From Anaerolineaceae bacterium (GTDB lineage: Bacteria; Chloroflexota; Anaerolineae; Anaerolineales; Anaerolineaceae), in NCBI GenBank assembly GCA_014860845.1, contig JACZIY010000275.1:1-24774 (forward strand): a stretch of DNA of 24,774 bases. The letters run 5' to 3'. Made by a program: the position numbers and the translations under genes. Position 1 is the stretch's first letter; the number at the start of each line of letters is the position of its first letter. The notes under the pieces are model-generated. The model was given only the letters and a program-made list of their open reading frames with translations. It had not been told where the DNA came from and did not search any database. This document shows, piece by piece, positions 22,244 through 24,774 of the stretch.

Positions 22244-23020
22244 TTATTTATTTATTTTGTTACAAAGTTCAAACATTTCTTTTAAGCCAATCAAAGCCAG
22301 ATTGGTTTGAATAATATCAATCTCATCGCATTCAGGTGCGATAAGAGCAGCCATTCCACCGGTTGCAACAACCTTGGGGTCACCAGACATTTCTTTTTTC
22401 ATTCTGGAAACAACTTCTTTAACCATACCCACAAATCCAAATACAATGCCAGAGCGCATGGATTGAATTGTATTTTTGCCTATGGCTACCTGCGGATGCG
22501 TTAAAGCGACCCGTGGTAATGTAGATGCAGCTCGAAAGAGAGATTCTGAGCTCGAAACAACGCCTGGGCCAATCGCCACACCTTCGAGGTTCCCGGATTC
22601 CGAGACTGCTACAAAAGAGGTTGCCGTTCCAAAACCAACAATGATGACTGGGCTTCCGAATAATTTCCTTGCAGCCAACGCATTCATAATCAAATCATGC
22701 CCCACTTCGGATGGATAATCTGTGTTGATCTTCATGCCAATATCAACTTCTGATCCATATATAGTCGGTTGGAGAAGAAAATATTTCTCTGACATTTCTA
22801 TAAATTCCTGTGTCAGGCTGGGAACCACCGAAGAGATCGCACACCCTGTGATTTCATGAATGGATAGCCCTCTGGTTTCAAATAAATCTCCAATCAGTAC
22901 ACCATATTCGTCAGCCAGATTAGTCCGATCTGTTGAAATTCTCCATCTTTGTACCATCTCATCATTTTTGAAAAGTCCTAACTTAATATTCGTGTTCCCA
23001 ATATCGATACACAGTAACAT
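22244..23020 (-). CDS. coaX: Type III pantothenate kinase-like protein (CoaX) with altered active site
   Basis: CoaX phosphorylates pantothenate in the first step of coenzyme A synthesis. 258 residues, normal length; ASKHA-fold N-terminus CIDIGNTNIKLGLF (4-17) and the second-half motif GPGVVSSSESLFRAASTLP (151-169) fit the family. AGGAG precedes the ATG. Odd: in IIVGFGTATSF the family's catalytic Asp (normally VDFGT or VDAGT) is G129, and the usual G-x-DR in the preceding helix is GHDL (D109-L110, Arg lost); the GGAI loop reads GVAI. The protein may be a weak or inactive kinase or a paralogue with another role. Last gene of a pgm-nei-coaX row; convergent with degV. Confidence 0.85.
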   Translation of the reverse strand: MLLCIDIGNTNIKLGLFKNDEMVQRWRISTDRTNLADEYGVLIGDLFETRGLSIHEITGCAISSVVPSLTQEFIEMSEKYFLLQPTIYGSEVDIGMKINTDYPSEVGHDLIMNALAARKLFGSPVIIVGFGTATSFVAVSESGNLEGVAIGPGVVSSSESLFRAASTLPRVALTHPQVAIGKNTIQSMRSGIVFGFVGMVKEVVSRMKKEMSGDPKVVATGGMAALIAPECDEIDIIQTNLALIGLKEMFELCNKINK

Positions 23021-23072
23021 GTTTTACTCCTAAATTTAATAAAGGAAATTTGTGATTTTCAATGTAAAAAAA

Positions 23073-23897
23073 CTAAACCGACTGACAACCGGAACAATAA
23101 TAAATACTACCTCCCAAATATGCTTCTTTCATGATTTGTGCACCACATCTTTTACAGGGACTGCCCAGTGTATTTTTGCTGAGGATCGAAGTATATCCTC
23201 CAGGATTTCCATAAATATCTTTCTCAGTATCTCTTCCACCATGTTGCATCATGTTAAATAAGGTGTCTTTTAGCGCTACAAATAATCTATTCTTGTCTTT
23301 TTCGTTTAATGTATCTACTTTCTTCCTGGGATGAAATCCTGCGTTGAATAAAATATCTTGCAATACCCCATTTCCCAGGCCAGGAATTCTTTGATTTGTT
23401 GCTAAGAATGCTTTTAAGGAGAGGTTTTGATCTTTGGGGGTAATTAATTTCAAGAAAAAATCCTGTGTGAATGAATCATTCAATGGTGAAGGTTTTTCTT
23501 TGGCAATCAGATAATATGGATTGTCATTCTTACCTTTTGGTGTACACAACATTCCCCCATACATCGCAATGGTGGCAATGAGTGTGGTTTCATCATTAAA
23601 TTTCAAAAATAACTGATGTTTACCCGGTGATGGATCATTTTTTTGATGATATCGCAGGTTCACACCATCGCTAAACACCAGCGTCATATCACCAGCCCAT
23701 AATTCCACCTGTCCACCAATCGAAACAGCACCCTCAATCTGTTTATTGGAAAGATAACCATCATATAATGCAGAATCTCCAGAATACCAGGCAAATTTAT
23801 GCGGATTTTGAGCTGCTATCACATCAACAATTACTTTCCCTGACAATTCAATCGACAATTGTTTTGATAATACCGCAGCTTCTGGTAATTCAATCAT
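23073..23897 (-). CDS. Fpg/Nei-family DNA glycosylase-like protein lacking the catalytic proline
   Basis: 274 residues. N-terminal beta-sandwich begins MIELPEAAVL; canonical Fpg and Nei begin with P2-E3, and here residue 2 is Ile, so the N-terminal proline nucleophile is absent although E3 is kept. Helix-two-turn-helix QRIPGLGNGVLQDILFNAG at about 169-187 and a four-Cys zinc finger C248/C251/C268/C271 are intact, while the Arg normally preceding the last Cys pair is replaced (GGSIYYCSGC). Proteins with this MIELPEA start are often labelled endonuclease VIII in Bacillota and related bacteria, but their chemistry must differ. AGGAG ends eight bases before the ATG. Twelve bases downstream of the phosphoglucomutase stop, same operon. 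Confidence 0.9.
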   Translation of the reverse strand: MIELPEAAVLSKQLSIELSGKVIVDVIAAQNPHKFAWYSGDSALYDGYLSNKQIEGAVSIGGQVELWAGDMTLVFSDGVNLRYHQKNDPSPGKHQLFLKFNDETTLIATIAMYGGMLCTPKGKNDNPYYLIAKEKPSPLNDSFTQDFFLKLITPKDQNLSLKAFLATNQRIPGLGNGVLQDILFNAGFHPRKKVDTLNEKDKNRLFVALKDTLFNMMQHGGRDTEKDIYGNPGGYTSILSKNTLGSPCKRCGAQIMKEAYLGGSIYYCSGCQSV

Positions 23898-23909
23898 CCC
23901 AATCTCCTA

Positions 23910-24774
23910 TTATCCAATCTTAAAAGCATCACCTACAATTTCCTGTGCTTGACCTTGAATTTGCTTTAAATGGTTTTCACTGATGAAACTCTCAGCGTAA
24001 ATCTTATAAATATTCTCAGTCCCGGATGGGCGGGCTGCAAACCAGCCATTTTCAGTCACTACTTTCAATCCGCCAATAGCAGCATCATTATATGGTGCCC
24101 TGGTCAATTTCTGCAGAATTTTTTCTCCTGCTAATTCATTCGCTTTTACATTCTCAGGATTCAAATTACTCAGAATTTTCTTTTGGACAGGATCAGCAGG
24201 CGCATCCATCCTTTGGTAAATCGGATTTCCGAATTGTTTGGTTAACTCAACGTACATTTGATGGGGGTCTTTTCCGGTTGTAGCAAGTATCTCTGCTGCC
24301 AGCAAATTTAGAATGATTCCATCTTTATCCGTTGTCCAGGTTTCACCATCAAACCTTAAGAATGAAGCACCAGCACTTTCTTCACCACCGAACCCAAACG
24401 ATCCATCCAATAATCCATCCACAAACCACTTAAATCCAACCGGGACTTCTGCCAATTCCATACTTAATGCTTTTGCTACCCGATCAATCATTGAACTGGA
24501 TACCATCGTTTTACCAATACAGGCATCAGCTCTCCATTGATCCCTATTCTGGAATAAATACCAGATGGCGACAGACAGGTAATGATTGGGATTCAAGAGT
24601 CCACCGGATGGAGTGACAATCCCATGGCGATCCACATCCGGATCATTGCCAAACGCGATGTCATATTGGTCTTTTAAACCAATCAAACCTGCCATTGCAT
24701 ACGGAGATGAACAATCCATTCGTATTTTCCCGTCATGATCAAGTCTCATAAAGCTGAAACGTGGATCAAGATCA
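23910..24774 (-). CDS. pgm: Phosphoglucomutase, alpha-D-glucose-specific (N-terminal part outside window)
   Basis: Interconverts glucose 1-phosphate and glucose 6-phosphate. The frame is open to the right window edge, so only the last 287 residues or so are seen; an internal ATG at 24749 is not the start since DPRFSFM, a conserved segment, lies before it. Metal loop DPDVDRHG, sugar-binding [15 protein letters not shown] and phosphate-binding loop RPSGTE are present, and the whole reads closely like E. coli Pgm ([28 protein letters not shown]), not the shorter phosphomannomutases. The phosphoserine region is outside the window. First visible gene of the minus-strand row with the Fpg/Nei-like gene and coaX. 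Confidence 0.96.
   Translation of the reverse strand, partial: DLDPRFSFMRLDHDGKIRMDCSSPYAMAGLIGLKDQYDIAFGNDPDVDRHGIVTPSGGLLNPNHYLSVAIWYLFQNRDQWRADACIGKTMVSSSMIDRVAKALSMELAEVPVGFKWFVDGLLDGSFGFGGEESAGASFLRFDGETWTTDKDGIILNLLAAEILATTGKDPHQMYVELTKQFGNPIYQRMDAPADPVQKKILSNLNPENVKANELAGEKILQKLTRAPYNDAAIGGLKVVTENGWFAARPSGTENIYKIYAESFISENHLKQIQGQAQEIVGDAFKIG

Noticed and set aside
1..24774. CRISPR arrays, tRNA or rRNA genes, transposases, phage genes
   Set aside because: No direct-repeat arrays, cloverleaf-like blocks or mobile-element proteins were seen on either strand.

Overview
The window reads as chromosomal DNA of an AT-rich, Shine-Dalgarno-using free-living bacterium. The gene set (a euryarchaeon-free, fully bacterial set with a eukaryote-type citrate synthase, glutaminyl-tRNA synthetase, four-gene Pst transporter and many Bacillota-like house-keeping families) fits a Chloroflexota/Anaerolineae-like organism best, but this placement rests on general resemblance only and is low confidence. 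Coding density is high, no gap exceeds 250 bases, and I see no rRNA, tRNA, CRISPR array, insertion sequence or phage gene. Two genes are cut by the window edges: an HtrA-type protease at the left and a phosphoglucomutase at the right.

Layout. 1-801: 3' part of an HtrA serine protease (+). 819-6259 and on to 8965: an oxidative TCA-branch block built around an IclR-type regulator. Citrate synthase and a PEP-carboxykinase/HPr-kinase-fold protein run on the minus strand, with the iclR gene just upstream of them; isocitrate dehydrogenase and aconitase run the other way from a shared divergent control region that carries a strong promoter and a palindrome. 9001-12978: dCMP deaminase and the phosphate uptake operon pstS-pstC-pstA-pstB (-). 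13128-19480: a Crp-family regulator (-) facing a six-gene membrane/redox cluster (+): a small lipoprotein ending in CxxCH, a polytopic membrane protein, a 12-helix protein with the His pattern of the heme-copper oxidase superfamily, a formylglycine-generating-enzyme-like lipoprotein, a CtaB-like prenyltransferase and another membrane protein, closed by a hairpin. 19632-22231: glnS and a degV-family gene (+). 22244-24774: type III pantothenate kinase, Fpg/Nei-like protein and phosphoglucomutase (-).

How the genes work together. Citrate synthase, aconitase and isocitrate dehydrogenase would take oxaloacetate and acetyl-CoA to 2-oxoglutarate; the isocitrate dehydrogenase has all substrate ligands but has lost the NADP-binding residues, so it is predicted to be NAD-linked. 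The IclR protein probably controls both arms through related palindromes. The most interesting part is 13128-19480: a divergent, apparently undescribed heme-copper-like membrane complex with its own heme-tailoring enzyme, lipoprotein partners and Crp-type control, with paired FNR-like and CRP-like boxes in front of its first genes. Its substrate (O2, NO or something else) cannot be told from the sequence; the family assignment of the central protein rests on motif spacing and pseudo-threefold repeat, not on a database search.
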